A DNA stretch of 64,000 nt from Clostridiales bacterium (GCA_029070965.1 JAIEBI010000057.1:1-64000), one strand, 5' to 3'; shown: positions 9,071 through 19,280, counted from the first letter of the stretch. The notes: generated from the sequence alone by a model not told the origin. Numbers and translations: made by a program.

Positions 9071-10450
9071 ATGGACGGCGAATTATCCGAAGTCCTGAAA
9101 GGACTGTTAGCGCTGTGCGAAAGCGACATTACGGACGCCGAGCTTGTGGAAGCGCTCAACGACTACCACGAAGCCGATATAGCCGACGTTTACCCGTTGC
9201 TCAGCGAGAACGCACACAAACGCTTGTTGCATGTTTTGCCGCCGAGCGTTATTTCCGATATATTCAGTTACCTCGACAACGCCGAGGAATATATAGAAAA
9301 GATGGACGCCGAGCGCGCCGCGGACATTATAGAATCGATGGACGCGGACGACGCAGTCGACCTTCTGGACGAGCTTAACGAGGACACGCGTAGCGAGATT
9401 ATAGAGTTGATGGACGACGAAGCCGTCGAGGACATCAACCTTATTAACTCATACGACGAGGACCAAGTCGGTTCACGCATGACGACCAACTTCATCATTG
9501 TCAAAGTCGATATGACGATAAAGCAAGCGATGAAGACGATGGTTGAACAGGCCGCCGAAAACGATAACGTTTCCACCATTTACGTGGAAAACGAAAACGG
9601 CGAATATTGCGGCGCTATCGTGCTGCGCGATCTTATAGTGGCGCGCAAGGACGCTCAGCTTGCCGATATTATAATGACCTCCTACCCGTCGGTAGCCGCG
9701 ACGGAAAGCATAGAGGAATGTATCGAACGCCTAAAAGATTACGGCGAGGATTCCATTCCCGTGCTCGGCGCAAAAAAGGAAGTGCTGGGCGTAATTACCT
9801 CCACCGACCTTGTGGAAGAGGTTGACGACCAATTAGGCGACGACTACGCAAAGCTTGCGGGCTTGACCTCGGCGGAGGACATGGAAGAATCGCTCCCCCG
9901 CTCGATAAGAAAGCGTATACCGTGGCTTATGGTGCTTTTCTTTTTGGGGCTGGGCGTTTCCACCGTCGTCGGCACGTTCAAGGGCGTCATAAGCAGCCTG
10001 CCGATAATAGTCAGCTTCCAGTCGCTCGTTTTGGATATGGCGGGTAACGGCGGCACGCAAAGCCTTGCCGTGACAATCCGCGTACTAAGCGACGAACAGC
10101 TAAAAGGCAAACGCGTGCTAAAACTGATATTCAAGGAACTACGCGTCGGCTTGGTAAACGGTTTCATTTTAGGCTCGCTGTCATGCTTAATCGCAGGTGT
10201 ATTCGTGTTGATTACCACCGGCTGCACCGCAGGCTACGCCTTTACAATGTCGGGCTGCATCGGACTAGCACTGTTTTTGGCAATGACCCTGTCCAGCTTG
10301 TTCGGCACTACAATTCCCCTGTTGTTCAAAAAAATGAAAATCGACCCCGCCGTCGCGTCAGGACCGTTCATCACAACAATCAACGACCTTGTGGCGGTAG
10401 TCACCTATTACGGACTTGCGTGGTTGCTCATAATCCAGTTGGCATTATAA
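9071..10450 (+). CDS. mgtE: Magnesium transporter MgtE
   Basis: MgtE N-domain, CBS pair, 5 TM region (GNGGTQSLAVTIRVL); RBS GGAGGTG. Confidence 0.95.
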   Translation: MDGELSEVLKGLLALCESDITDAELVEALNDYHEADIADVYPLLSENAHKRLLHVLPPSVISDIFSYLDNAEEYIEKMDAERAADIIESMDADDAVDLLDELNEDTRSEIIELMDDEAVEDINLINSYDEDQVGSRMTTNFIIVKVDMTIKQAMKTMVEQAAENDNVSTIYVENENGEYCGAIVLRDLIVARKDAQLADIIMTSYPSVAATESIEECIERLKDYGEDSIPVLGAKKEVLGVITSTDLVEEVDDQLGDDYAKLAGLTSAEDMEESLPRSIRKRIPWLMVLFFLGLGVSTVVGTFKGVISSLPIIVSFQSLVLDMAGNGGTQSLAVTIRVLSDEQLKGKRVLKLIFKELRVGLVNGFILGSLSCLIAGVFVLITTGCTAGYAFTMSGCIGLALFLAMTLSSLFGTTIPLLFKKMKIDPAVASGPFITTINDLVAVVTYYGLAWLLIIQLAL

Positions 10451-10457
10451 ACAAATT

Positions 10458-10486
10458 AAATCGGCACTCATAAGCGCCGATTTTTT
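10458..10486 (+). terminator. Terminator of mgtE
   Basis: AAATCGGC-actcataagc-GCCGATTTTTTAT. Confidence 0.85.
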
Positions 10487-10551
10487 ATGCGGAATATTTC
10501 CGCGCCATACTACAAATACTAAATCCGTACACCAAATAAACGGAGAATAGT

Positions 10552-10815
10552 ATGGACATCAAACAAAAAATAAAATCGGCGTGGAAGCGTTTAACGGGCA
10601 AGACCGACGACAGCGAGCTCGGCGCGGACGAGGTCGTAAAAAAAGAGGTATTCCCCAAGACAGCAAAAGCGAAAGCCAAAACGACCGCCCAAAAGCCGAC
10701 AACAGACAAAAACGGCTGCACGCGCAAGCCGCCCAGCAAACGCACCCGTCCCACCAACAACGACTATCAAATGATAGACCCCGATAATGACACCGCCGAC
10801 GCGGGAAAAAGCTAA
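10552..10815 (+). CDS. Small basic hypothetical protein
   Basis: 87 aa, RBS CGGAGA, flanked by terminator-like hairpins. Confidence 0.5.
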   Translation: MDIKQKIKSAWKRLTGKTDDSELGADEVVKKEVFPKTAKAKAKTTAQKPTTDKNGCTRKPPSKRTRPTNNDYQMIDPDNDTADAGKS

Positions 10816-10835
10816 ACCAAAATCAATGCAAAATT

Positions 10836-10868
10836 AAAAAATCGATGACTATTTGTCACCGATTTTTT
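10836..10868. terminator. Convergent terminator
   Basis: AAAAATCGATGAC-tattt-GTCACCGATTTTTTT. Confidence 0.75.
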
Positions 10869-10870
10869 TA

Positions 10871-11818
10871 TTACTTATTACCGATTTTGTTACTATAAAG
10901 TGTGCACACCTCGTCGAACTCGGGGATACTTTCCGCCGCGCCCCGCCTTGATACGGTGAGCGACGCCGCGCGCGTAGCAAACAAGCAAGCTTCCTTAAAC
11001 GAGTACATTCCCACATGCGGATACGTTAGCGCCATTGCGCCAACAAAGGTGTCGCCCGCGCCCGTCGTGTCCACGGCGGTTACCTTGCGCGCGGGTATGT
11101 GCGTAACAAGCTTGCCGTTGTCCGATATGGCGCAGCCGTTTTCGCCCAATGTCAGTACCACGTACCGCACGCCGCGACGGTGAAATTCCTTCATTGCCGC
11201 CTGCTGCGAATCCCAGTCCTTGGGGTTTATTCCCGTAAGCATTTGCGTTTCGGTCTTGTTGGGCGTGATAATATCGGTATTGCAGTAAAAGTCGTCGGGC
11301 AATTCTTTTGCGGGCGCGGGATTGAGAATGGTAGTCATACCGTACGACCGCGCTTGCCGAAGCGCATACCCAACTATATACGTAGGCACTTCCAGCTGGC
11401 AAAGCAAAGTGTCCGAGCTTGTCGCGTTTTGCAGTGCTTCGTCCACGTCCGACTTGCTTATGCCGAGGTTGGCGCCGCTGTACGTTATTATGCGATTATC
11501 CTTGCCGCTGACAGTCACGATAGCCATGCCGGTAGGTCTATTGACCTGCCGAACGTATTCCGTTCCCACGTTGTATTCGTTAAGCTTGTTTATAAGCTCG
11601 GTACCGACGGCGTCCGTACCCACCTTGCCTATCATATGCACGGACTTGCGCCCGTCGTCGTACTTACGCGCAAGCCGAGCGATAGCCACAGCTTGATTTG
11701 CGCCCTTGCCGCCCAATCCCGTTTGGCAGCCGTCCGCAATCAGTGTTTCGCCTTTGCGGGGCTGTCGTTCGACGTCGAGCGATATATCGTTGTTAATACT
11801 CCCCAGAACGTAAATCAT
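10871..11818 (-). CDS. rbsK: Ribokinase (PfkB family)
   Basis: IYVLGSINNDISLDVERQPRKGETL, TGLGGKGANQAVA, VDTTGAGDTFVGAMA; AAGGAG before ATG 11818. Confidence 0.9.
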   Translation of the reverse strand: MIYVLGSINNDISLDVERQPRKGETLIADGCQTGLGGKGANQAVAIARLARKYDDGRKSVHMIGKVGTDAVGTELINKLNEYNVGTEYVRQVNRPTGMAIVTVSGKDNRIITYSGANLGISKSDVDEALQNATSSDTLLCQLEVPTYIVGYALRQARSYGMTTILNPAPAKELPDDFYCNTDIITPNKTETQMLTGINPKDWDSQQAAMKEFHRRGVRYVVLTLGENGCAISDNGKLVTHIPARKVTAVDTTGAGDTFVGAMALTYPHVGMYSFKEACLFATRAASLTVSRRGAAESIPEFDEVCTLYSNKIGNK

Positions 11819-13598
11819 CTGTATCTCCTTGTCCTTGACCATCCGCTTTGTCGTCGCGGTCTTTAACCAGTGTTTTTCCGCTGTGCTTGCGCTCGTGAGT
11901 GCGGCGGCGTTGTTCGTACGCTATTTTTTCCATCGCCTCGCGCTGCGAGCCGGACGGCGATTTAATTGAAAACGCTATGTTGGTTAGGTGGTCGGCAATA
12001 CGTTCGAGCGCGCTTATAATCGAATAGAAATATGTTCCGCTCTCCACCGAGCAACCGCCGGCATTGAGCCGCGCAATATGGTTGTTGCCGAGCAGGCGCT
12101 TGGTAATATCCACCTCTTCCTCGCGCTCGGAAAAGCCTTTCAGCCTATCCACAGCGTTGTTGGCGAAAATGTACATTGCCTCGTCGAACATTGCGGTAAC
12201 CTTGTCGTACATATCTTCCAGCTCGTCCAATGCGTCTTGCGTGAATACGCAATCGTTCTCGCGCATGGCGGTGGCGATTTCCATAAAGTTTTCGGCGTGG
12301 TCGGCAATACGCTCTATATCACTTACCACGTGGTGGAGCGAGCCGACAAATTTTTCATCCGACCTTAAAAGCGCCAGCGAAGAAAGTTTGATCAGATACT
12401 TGCTAACGCCCTTGTTGATAAAGTTGATGCGCTGCTCGTCCTTTTCCACCTTTTCGCGGTCGGACAAGTCTTGCGTAAACACCGCTATCATGGCGCGTTT
12501 AAGGTTGGTTTTTGCCATGGTCGCCATGTTGTCCACCTCGCGCTTGACCTGAGCAACCGCTATGGGCGGAGTTTGCAAAAACCTGTCGTCAATATAATAC
12601 ATGTGCGGCGCTTCGTCGTCCCCGCCCCGCCGTTCCTTGACGAACACAGTCGCAAGCTTGGTCAGCGGCTTGATAAACGGCACGAGCATCAGCGTTGTGA
12701 TGACGTTAAAGAACACGTGAAACAGCGCGACCTGCATTTGCGTACTACTTGTCATTTGCTCGAACAGCCACACCACACCGTCCTTGAATATCCAAATAAC
12801 GGTAGTAAACACGATAGTGCCTATGGCGTTAAACAGCAAGTGAATAGTTGCCGTGCGCTTGGCGTTTGTGCTCGCCCCGACCGCCGCGATAAGAGCAGTA
12901 ACGCAAGTACCGATGTTTGTACCCAATATAATGAACAGCGCGCTTTGCATAGGGATAATGGGCGCGCCGCCCGCAACCGGTGCCGCCATTGTTACGACCA
13001 ACGCGGTCATAGCTGTGGACGACTGGAACAGCGCTGTGCAAACAAGACCTATAAGTATCAACAGCAACGGAAAGTCAACTTTGACAAACAAGTCCTGCAA
13101 CGCTCCCGACAAAACGGCGGAATCATTGAGCGCGCGACTCATAAACGACAAACCAACAAACATTAACCCTAAGCCGGCTATTGCCGAGCCGATTTTTTTT
13201 GCGGTGTCGTGCTTACCGAACATCATCATAGCGACGCCGATAAATGCGAGTATCGCCATATACACGCCGATATCGAAGCCGGAAAGCGCAATAATAACGC
13301 CTGTCAGCGTAGTGCCGATATTTGCGCCCATAATAATGGATGTCGCTTGGAATAGGGTCATAAGTCCGGCATTGACGAAGCCGATAACCATAACGGTAGT
13401 AGCGGCGGACGAGTTTACCAGCACGGTAGCAACGGCGCCGACGCCAATGCCGGCAAAGCGATTGTCGCTGATTTTGCCGAACATTTTGCGCATGCCCTTG
13501 CCCGCGCTTCGTTCCAAGCCCTCGCTGAGCATTTTCATACCTATCATGAGAACGCCCAGTCCGGCTATTAACGTTAGAATACTCGTAAAGACTTCCAA
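11793..13598 (-). CDS. Na/Pi cotransporter family protein with PhoU-like C-terminal domain
   Basis: Duplicated Na/Pi motifs (ANIGTTLTGVIIAL / TNIGTCVTALIAAV), PhoU-like helices; TTG start. Confidence 0.88.
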   Translation of the reverse strand: MEVFTSILTLIAGLGVLMIGMKMLSEGLERSAGKGMRKMFGKISDNRFAGIGVGAVATVLVNSSAATTVMVIGFVNAGLMTLFQATSIIMGANIGTTLTGVIIALSGFDIGVYMAILAFIGVAMMMFGKHDTAKKIGSAIAGLGLMFVGLSFMSRALNDSAVLSGALQDLFVKVDFPLLLILIGLVCTALFQSSTAMTALVVTMAAPVAGGAPIIPMQSALFIILGTNIGTCVTALIAAVGASTNAKRTATIHLLFNAIGTIVFTTVIWIFKDGVVWLFEQMTSSTQMQVALFHVFFNVITTLMLVPFIKPLTKLATVFVKERRGGDDEAPHMYYIDDRFLQTPPIAVAQVKREVDNMATMAKTNLKRAMIAVFTQDLSDREKVEKDEQRINFINKGVSKYLIKLSSLALLRSDEKFVGSLHHVVSDIERIADHAENFMEIATAMRENDCVFTQDALDELEDMYDKVTAMFDEAMYIFANNAVDRLKGFSEREEEVDITKRLLGNNHIARLNAGGCSVESGTYFYSIISALERIADHLTNIAFSIKSPSGSQREAMEKIAYEQRRRTHERKHSGKTLVKDRDDKADGQGQGDTDDLRSGEY

Positions 13599-13688
13599 AC
13601 CGATATTACCCTATTATAGAATACTATTTAAGTATACGACAATATCCGCGTATTGTCAAGAACAATTCCGAATTCTCCCCCTTCCTTC

Positions 13689-13717
13689 TTGACAGTAAAG
13701 CGCATAATATATATAAT
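13689..13717 (+). promoter_or_regulatory. Consensus sigma-A promoter TTGACA-N17-TATAAT
   Basis: TTGACA 13689-13694, TATAAT 13712-13717, 17-nt spacer. Confidence 0.8.
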
Positions 13718-13723
13718 GTTAGG

Positions 13724-14011
13724 AGACGGGTGTTCAATCCCCAATTGATACACCCCAAGCGGGTTCTGTTGCGCTCTATCAGCGTTAAACTCGCTTGATG
13801 TAGCATCGAGGCTACGACTTCGCTCGTTTGCCTTGATATAGCTGCAAAATAATCTCGCTTGGGGCACAAAGTGTTTTTACGAGCAAAATCACGAGGATAG
13901 ACGACCGAAACGGAGTGCAGGCGTACCCGACTGCGGTACGTCAAACGACGCTTCGGGCGTATAGACCGAGATTTTGCCGTAAAAATGTATCTTTTGAGGT
14001 TGAACACCCGT
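13724..14011 (+). ncRNA. Candidate structured 5' leader (or MITE-like element) upstream of ABC exporter operon
   Basis: 12-bp perfect long-range inverted repeat ACGGGTGTTCAA (13726-13737)/TTGAACACCCGT (14000-14011) enclosing stem CCCCAAGCG (13753-13761)/CGCTTGGGG (13856-13864) and 16-bp stem with one bulge (13874-13890/13970-13985). Confidence 0.5.
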
Positions 14012-15697
14012 ATGTTTAAACTTTTGCGGTTTTTAAAAGGTCTAATACCCGCTACGATTGCCGCGCCGCTATGCAAGCTGATAGAGGCTATCTTTGAGCT
14101 TGCCGTTCCGATGATAATCGCAAGCGTAATAGATGTCGGCATAGCAAACGGCGATAAGACCTACGTAATTAAATACTGCTCGCTGATAGGCATACTAGCC
14201 GTACTCGGCTTTTTGATTTCGGTGACGGGGCAAATCCTAGCCGCCAGGGTGGGCATGGGCTTCGGCACAAAGCTAAGACAAGCAACCTTTAAACGCATAA
14301 ATAAGCTTCCAATTTCCACTACCGACAAGATAGGCGGCGCGTCGCTCGTCACCCGCATTACAGGCGACGTTACGGGGTGCCAAAACGCAGTCAATTTGTT
14401 TTTGCGGCTGGTACTGCGCATGCCGTTCGTAGTAATCGGCGCGTTCGTCATGAGCATGATTATCGACCCCATTTTGTCGCTCATGTTCCTTGCAATGACG
14501 ATAGTGCTTACATGCACCATTTGGCTTGTGCTGCGCTTAACAATGCCGCGCGTAAGAAAAGCGCAAAGAAACCTCGACGAGATTTCGCGCACCACCGCGC
14601 AAAGCATTACAGGCTCGCGCGTAATCCGCGCGTTTTCCAAGCAAGCGGACACCAAAGCCGACTTCGACGGCGTTGCCGACGTAACCGCCAAAACCAATAT
14701 CGGCGCGGCGCGCATTGCCGCGCTGCTCACACCGCTCACCTTTGCGGTGGTCAACCTTGCCATAATCGCCGTGCTGTGGTTCGGCGGTATCAAGGTGAAT
14801 ATCGGCACGCTCACGCAAGGCGAAACGTTTGCGCTGATTAACTACTTACAGCAAGCGTTTTTCGTAATAGTCAATATCGGTAACGTGTTTTCCACGTTCA
14901 CCCGCTCGTCGGCTTGCGCCGCGCGCGTAAACGAAATTTTGAACGCGCCCGAGCAACCCAACGGCGCCCTTACCGACATAGAGGATTGCGACGAGGTACT
15001 GCGCTTTGACGGCGTGTCGTTCGCATACGACGGCGATTACGACGTGCGCGATATTTCCTTCTCGCTTAAACGCGGCCAAACGCTCGGCATAATCGGCGGT
15101 ACGGGCAGCGGCAAGTCAACTATCATAAGCCTTGCCGAAAAGTTTTATATCCCCGCCAAAGGCGAAATATACTTTTGCGGCAAGCCTTTATCCGAATACG
15201 ACATATCCGCCGTGCGCCGCGTAATCGGCTACGTGCCGCAGCGCGCCGCGATACTAAGGGGTTCGCTGTCGTCCAACCTGCGCGTAGCCGACGAAACGGC
15301 CGGCGACGAACGGCTTATGCACGCGCTGACAATCGCACAGGCGACCGAGCTCGCGCAGTCCATCGGGCTGGACGGCGTTATAGAAAACGACGGCAAAAAC
15401 CTGTCGGGCGGGCAAAAACAGCGCGTATCCATCGCGCGGTCGCTCTGTCGCGACAACGTTTTGTATTTGTTCGACGACGTGACGTCGGCGCTCGACTACC
15501 GCACCGAACGCGACTTTATAAACGCTGTAAAACAGGTTGACGGCGCAAAGATTTTCGTGTCGCAGCGCATAAGCGCCGTGTCGGGCTGCGACAATATTAT
15601 AGTCCTCGACGGCGGCAAAATAGTAGGCGTGGGCACGCACGAACAGCTAAGAACGGAATGCCCTCTTTACGCCGAATTTTGCTCGTCGCAGTCATAA
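14012..15697 (+). CDS. ABC exporter, TM-NBD fusion (multidrug type), subunit 1
   Basis: Walker A GGTGSGKST, signature LSGGQKQR; start placed at MFKLLRFLKG, 13985 also possible. Confidence 0.9.
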   Translation: MFKLLRFLKGLIPATIAAPLCKLIEAIFELAVPMIIASVIDVGIANGDKTYVIKYCSLIGILAVLGFLISVTGQILAARVGMGFGTKLRQATFKRINKLPISTTDKIGGASLVTRITGDVTGCQNAVNLFLRLVLRMPFVVIGAFVMSMIIDPILSLMFLAMTIVLTCTIWLVLRLTMPRVRKAQRNLDEISRTTAQSITGSRVIRAFSKQADTKADFDGVADVTAKTNIGAARIAALLTPLTFAVVNLAIIAVLWFGGIKVNIGTLTQGETFALINYLQQAFFVIVNIGNVFSTFTRSSACAARVNEILNAPEQPNGALTDIEDCDEVLRFDGVSFAYDGDYDVRDISFSLKRGQTLGIIGGTGSGKSTIISLAEKFYIPAKGEIYFCGKPLSEYDISAVRRVIGYVPQRAAILRGSLSSNLRVADETAGDERLMHALTIAQATELAQSIGLDGVIENDGKNLSGGQKQRVSIARSLCRDNVLYLFDDVTSALDYRTERDFINAVKQVDGAKIFVSQRISAVSGCDNIIVLDGGKIVGVGTHEQLRTECPLYAEFCSSQS

Positions 15698-15701
15698 TGC
15701 C

Positions 15702-17474
15702 ATGAAGAAAAAAACGACTAAAAAACAGTCGACGTTGCGCCGACTCATGAAATACCTTAAACCGCACGGCGGACTGCTTGCGCTCGCCTTTGTGTGCGCG
15801 GTAATCACTGCGGCGGCAATGCTGTTTACACCCGTCATTATCGGCGAGGCGGTGGACTGCATCGTATGCAAGGGCGACGTAAATTTCAATAAGCTTGCAA
15901 TATACCTTTGCATACTTGCGGGACTTATAGCCGCGGTGTTGCTGTTCCAGTGGCTGATGAACCTGTGCGCCAACCGCGCCGCGCACCTTGCCGTAGCCGA
16001 TGCGCGCAAAGCGGGGTTTTCCGCAATAGTGGGTGCACCGCTGTCATACGTAGATACACAATCCCCCGGTGATATCACTGCGCGAATATCGGTGGACGCA
16101 GACCAAATAGCGGACGGAATAGTTCAAGGCGCAACGCAAATATTTACCGGTATTGTAACGATAATCGGCACGCTCGTGTTTATGATACGCATCAGTCCGT
16201 GGATAGCGCTTGCGGTGGGGGCGCTCACCCCTCTTTCATTATTGGTGTCGTATATCGTGGCGCGCGGCTCGCACAAATACTTTACTCAGCAAACGGCTGT
16301 GCGCGGCGAGCTGTACGCCCGCACCGAGGAAACGGTCAGAAACCGCGCGTTAGTCGCCGCATACGGTTATTCGGACCGCGCCGAACGCGACTTTGACACA
16401 ACTAATACCGAGCTTAAAAAATGCGGGTTTAAAGCGTTGTGCTTTTCGTCGCTCGTCAATCCGTCCACGCGGCTTATAAATTCGCTGGTGTACGCAGTGG
16501 CGGCTGTCATGGGCACTGTATTCGCAATCAACGGTCAAGTAACGGTCGGCGGCATAACGCAGCTGCTGCTGTACGCCAACCAGTTCGCCCGCCCGCTCAA
16601 CGAGATAACAGGCGTTATAACCGAATTCCAAACCTCGCTTGCCGCGGCAAAACGCATACTCGATTTAGCCGAGGTCAAACCGCAGGACGACAGCGGCGCG
16701 GCGCTTAAATCGAATGGAAACATCACCATACAAAACCTCGACTTTTCGTACGTTCCCGACCGTCCGCTAATACAAGACATGAATATTGCTGTCGAAAAAG
16801 GTACGCTTGTCGCAATAGTCGGGCGTACAGGCTGCGGAAAGACAACGCTAATCAACCTACTAATGCGCTTTTACGACCCCGACAGCGGGCAAATACTTTT
16901 CGACGGCACTACCGCCGAGGAATTCAGTCGCAGCAGTATACGCAAGAATTTCGGAATGGTGCTGCAAGACAGCTGGATATTCAAAGGCAGTGTGCGCGAT
17001 AACATAGTGTACGGCAAGCCGAACGCCACCATGGACGAGGTTCGCGCCGCAGCGCATGCCGCCGATATAGACGGATTTATAGAGCGCTTACCCAACGGCT
17101 ACGACACGATTATAGACGACGGCGACGGCATATCCCAAGGTCAAAAGCAGCTGATAAACATTGCGCGAATTATGCTTGTCGACCCGCCCATGCTAATACT
17201 GGACGAAGCAACGAGCAACATAGACACGCGCACCGAAAAGCGCGTGCAAGCGGCGTTTGATAAGCTCCTCCGCCCCGAAAACGGCAGCAAAAAAACAGGC
17301 TTTGTCGTCGCACACAGGCTGTCCACGATAGTTCACGCCGATATAATACTCGTAATGGACAAAGGCCAGATTATAGAGCGCGGCACGCATACCGAACTAC
17401 TCAAAAAGAACGGCGCATACGCCGCGCTATACCAAGCGCAATTCGCACGCACGGAAGACACTGTCAAAGCATAA
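15702..17474 (+). CDS. ABC exporter, TM-NBD fusion (multidrug type), subunit 2
   Basis: Walker A GRTGCGKTT, signature degenerate ISQGQKQL, LILDEATSNID. Confidence 0.9.
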   Translation: MKKKTTKKQSTLRRLMKYLKPHGGLLALAFVCAVITAAAMLFTPVIIGEAVDCIVCKGDVNFNKLAIYLCILAGLIAAVLLFQWLMNLCANRAAHLAVADARKAGFSAIVGAPLSYVDTQSPGDITARISVDADQIADGIVQGATQIFTGIVTIIGTLVFMIRISPWIALAVGALTPLSLLVSYIVARGSHKYFTQQTAVRGELYARTEETVRNRALVAAYGYSDRAERDFDTTNTELKKCGFKALCFSSLVNPSTRLINSLVYAVAAVMGTVFAINGQVTVGGITQLLLYANQFARPLNEITGVITEFQTSLAAAKRILDLAEVKPQDDSGAALKSNGNITIQNLDFSYVPDRPLIQDMNIAVEKGTLVAIVGRTGCGKTTLINLLMRFYDPDSGQILFDGTTAEEFSRSSIRKNFGMVLQDSWIFKGSVRDNIVYGKPNATMDEVRAAAHAADIDGFIERLPNGYDTIIDDGDGISQGQKQLINIARIMLVDPPMLILDEATSNIDTRTEKRVQAAFDKLLRPENGSKKTGFVVAHRLSTIVHADIILVMDKGQIIERGTHTELLKKNGAYAALYQAQFARTEDTVKA

Positions 17475-17486
17475 ACATATTATGCT

Positions 17487-18416
17487 ATGACAATACATCA
17501 ATCAATTACTACTTTAATAGGCAACACTCCCCTTTTGGAAACAACAAATTACAGTCGCGCAAACAATCTTGGCGCGACTGTTTTTGCTAAGCTCGAATAC
17601 CTCAACCCGTGCGGCTCGGTAAAGGACAGAATAGCCGCTGCTATGATAGACGAAGCGGTGTCGAGCGGCAGGCTGAAAGTCGGCGGCACAGTGATAGAAC
17701 CGACCTCGGGCAACACAGGCATTGCGCTTGCCGCAGTAGCCGCATCACGTGGGTTTAATATGATTGTGGTAATGCCCGAAACAATGAGCGTTGAACGGCG
17801 CAATATAATAAAGGCGTACGGCGCGCAAGTAGTTTTGACTGACGGCGCAAAAGGCATGAAGGGCGCGATTACAAAAGCCGAGGAGCTTTCGCAAAGCATA
17901 GACGGCGCGGTAATCGCGGGACAGTTTGTCAACCCGCAAAACCCGCTTGCACACTACCGCACGACAGGTCCCGAAATTTGGCGGGACTTGGACGGCAAAG
18001 TGGATATATTCGTCGCGGGCGTAGGCACGGGCGGCACTGTTTCGGGCACAGGCAAATACCTAAAAGAACAAAACCAAAATATACAAATAATCGCCGTCGA
18101 GCCGAGCGGCTCCCCTGTGCTGTCGCAAGGCAAAGCGGGAGCGCACAAGATACAAGGCATCGGCGCGGGATTTATACCCGACACGTTGGATACCTCGATT
18201 ATCGACGAGGTTATAACCGTCGCCGACGAGGACGCGTTTAGCGCCGCAAAGCAGCTAGGCAAAACGGAAGGAATATTGTGCGGAATATCGAGCGGCGCGG
18301 CGTTACATGCCGCAACAGTGATTGCCAAGTGCCCTCAAAATAACGGCAAAAATATAGTGGTAATCCTCCCCGACTCCGCCGACAGGTATTATTCGACAAA
18401 GCTGTTTGGTGAGTAA
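17487..18416 (+). CDS. cysK: Cysteine synthase A
   Basis: CGSVKDRIAAAMI PLP lysine motif, PTSGNTGIALA. Confidence 0.93.
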   Translation: MTIHQSITTLIGNTPLLETTNYSRANNLGATVFAKLEYLNPCGSVKDRIAAAMIDEAVSSGRLKVGGTVIEPTSGNTGIALAAVAASRGFNMIVVMPETMSVERRNIIKAYGAQVVLTDGAKGMKGAITKAEELSQSIDGAVIAGQFVNPQNPLAHYRTTGPEIWRDLDGKVDIFVAGVGTGGTVSGTGKYLKEQNQNIQIIAVEPSGSPVLSQGKAGAHKIQGIGAGFIPDTLDTSIIDEVITVADEDAFSAAKQLGKTEGILCGISSGAALHAATVIAKCPQNNGKNIVVILPDSADRYYSTKLFGE

Positions 18417-18539
18417 ATTTCTAATCAATTTTTAATCTTATTCATGTTGATTATTAATAAAAGTTTGATATAATATTGTTAAGAAAATAGATTGCGGTTT
18501 ACAATCCAAAGCTTGTATAACCAAAGGAGGGCAATCGAC

Positions 18540-18902
18540 ATGAATGCATACGACAAATCGGTACTAAAAACGGCGTTAGGCGTTGCGGCGGCAATATCGG
18601 TCTTATACGCCGTTATCGTCATAATAATCGCACAGGCAAACGTATACGTGTATTACGCGCTTTTCGGCGTGCCTATTATTTTTGCGCTCACGTGTAGTTT
18701 TTATTACACACTCAAACAGGAAATGATAAAATTCCTGACGCCCGAATCAACTTATGATTGGTACGATAATCCGGTAGATAATCTTTTCAGAAGCGAATTC
18801 AGCAAAATGACCGGAAGCTATGTATTAGCAATAGTGTTATTTTTACCTACCCTCGTGTTTTACTTTTTGTTCTCTTGGATATTCTTGATAAAAAACCGCT
18901 AA
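18540..18902 (+). CDS. Small membrane protein, unknown function
   Basis: ~120 aa with 3 hydrophobic segments; AAAGGAGGG upstream of ATG 18540. Confidence 0.65.
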   Translation: MNAYDKSVLKTALGVAAAISVLYAVIVIIIAQANVYVYYALFGVPIIFALTCSFYYTLKQEMIKFLTPESTYDWYDNPVDNLFRSEFSKMTGSYVLAIVLFLPTLVFYFLFSWIFLIKNR

Positions 18903-18934
18903 TATCTACATTAACCGACAATTACAAAACAAGC

Positions 18935-18974
18935 AAAAGGTCGGCGTTCCGAGTAAGGAATGCCGACCTTTTTT
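18935..18974 (+). terminator. Rho-independent terminator
   Basis: AAAAGGTCGGCGTTCC-gagtaa-GGAATGCCGACCTTTTTT. Confidence 0.85.
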
Positions 18975-18978
18975 ATTC

Positions 18979-19260
18979 CTACAATAACTCATCAAAATTC
19001 ATTACAAAAAAGCCGCAATCCTCTAACACCGAGATATTCATTTTCTCATATAAGTCTTGGTCGATTTTTCTTTTTTGCCACGCTTCGCAAAAGCCGTCCT
19101 TGCTTATCACCACTTTTTTCAAGGCACAAAAGCCGTCATTAGGAAATACCTTATACCTACCGCTAAGTCTTATAAACAGCCTTTTATAATGAACGCAATG
19201 TATACACCTATTCATTTTATCCAAATAGTTACCACCGCATGATTTTTCTTTGTCTGACAT
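18979..19260 (-). CDS. Cysteine-rich small protein (putative metal-binding)
   Basis: CIHCVHYK...GFCALKK...GFCEAW; GGGGAG RBS; consensus promoter upstream. Confidence 0.6.
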   Translation of the reverse strand: MSDKEKSCGGNYLDKMNRCIHCVHYKRLFIRLSGRYKVFPNDGFCALKKVVISKDGFCEAWQKRKIDQDLYEKMNISVLEDCGFFVMNFDELL

Positions 19261-19280
19261 AACACTCCCCATATAAGTAT

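Noticed and set aside
13624-14142. 172 aa minus-strand ORF across the ABC leader
   Set aside because: Better explained by the structured leader and by antisense of the ABC gene; no RBS. If the same peptide recurs elsewhere it would instead mark a dispersed repeat.
17475-17487. T-box or SAM-type leader before cysK
   Set aside because: Only 12 nt separate cysK from the ABC gene, so no room for a riboswitch.
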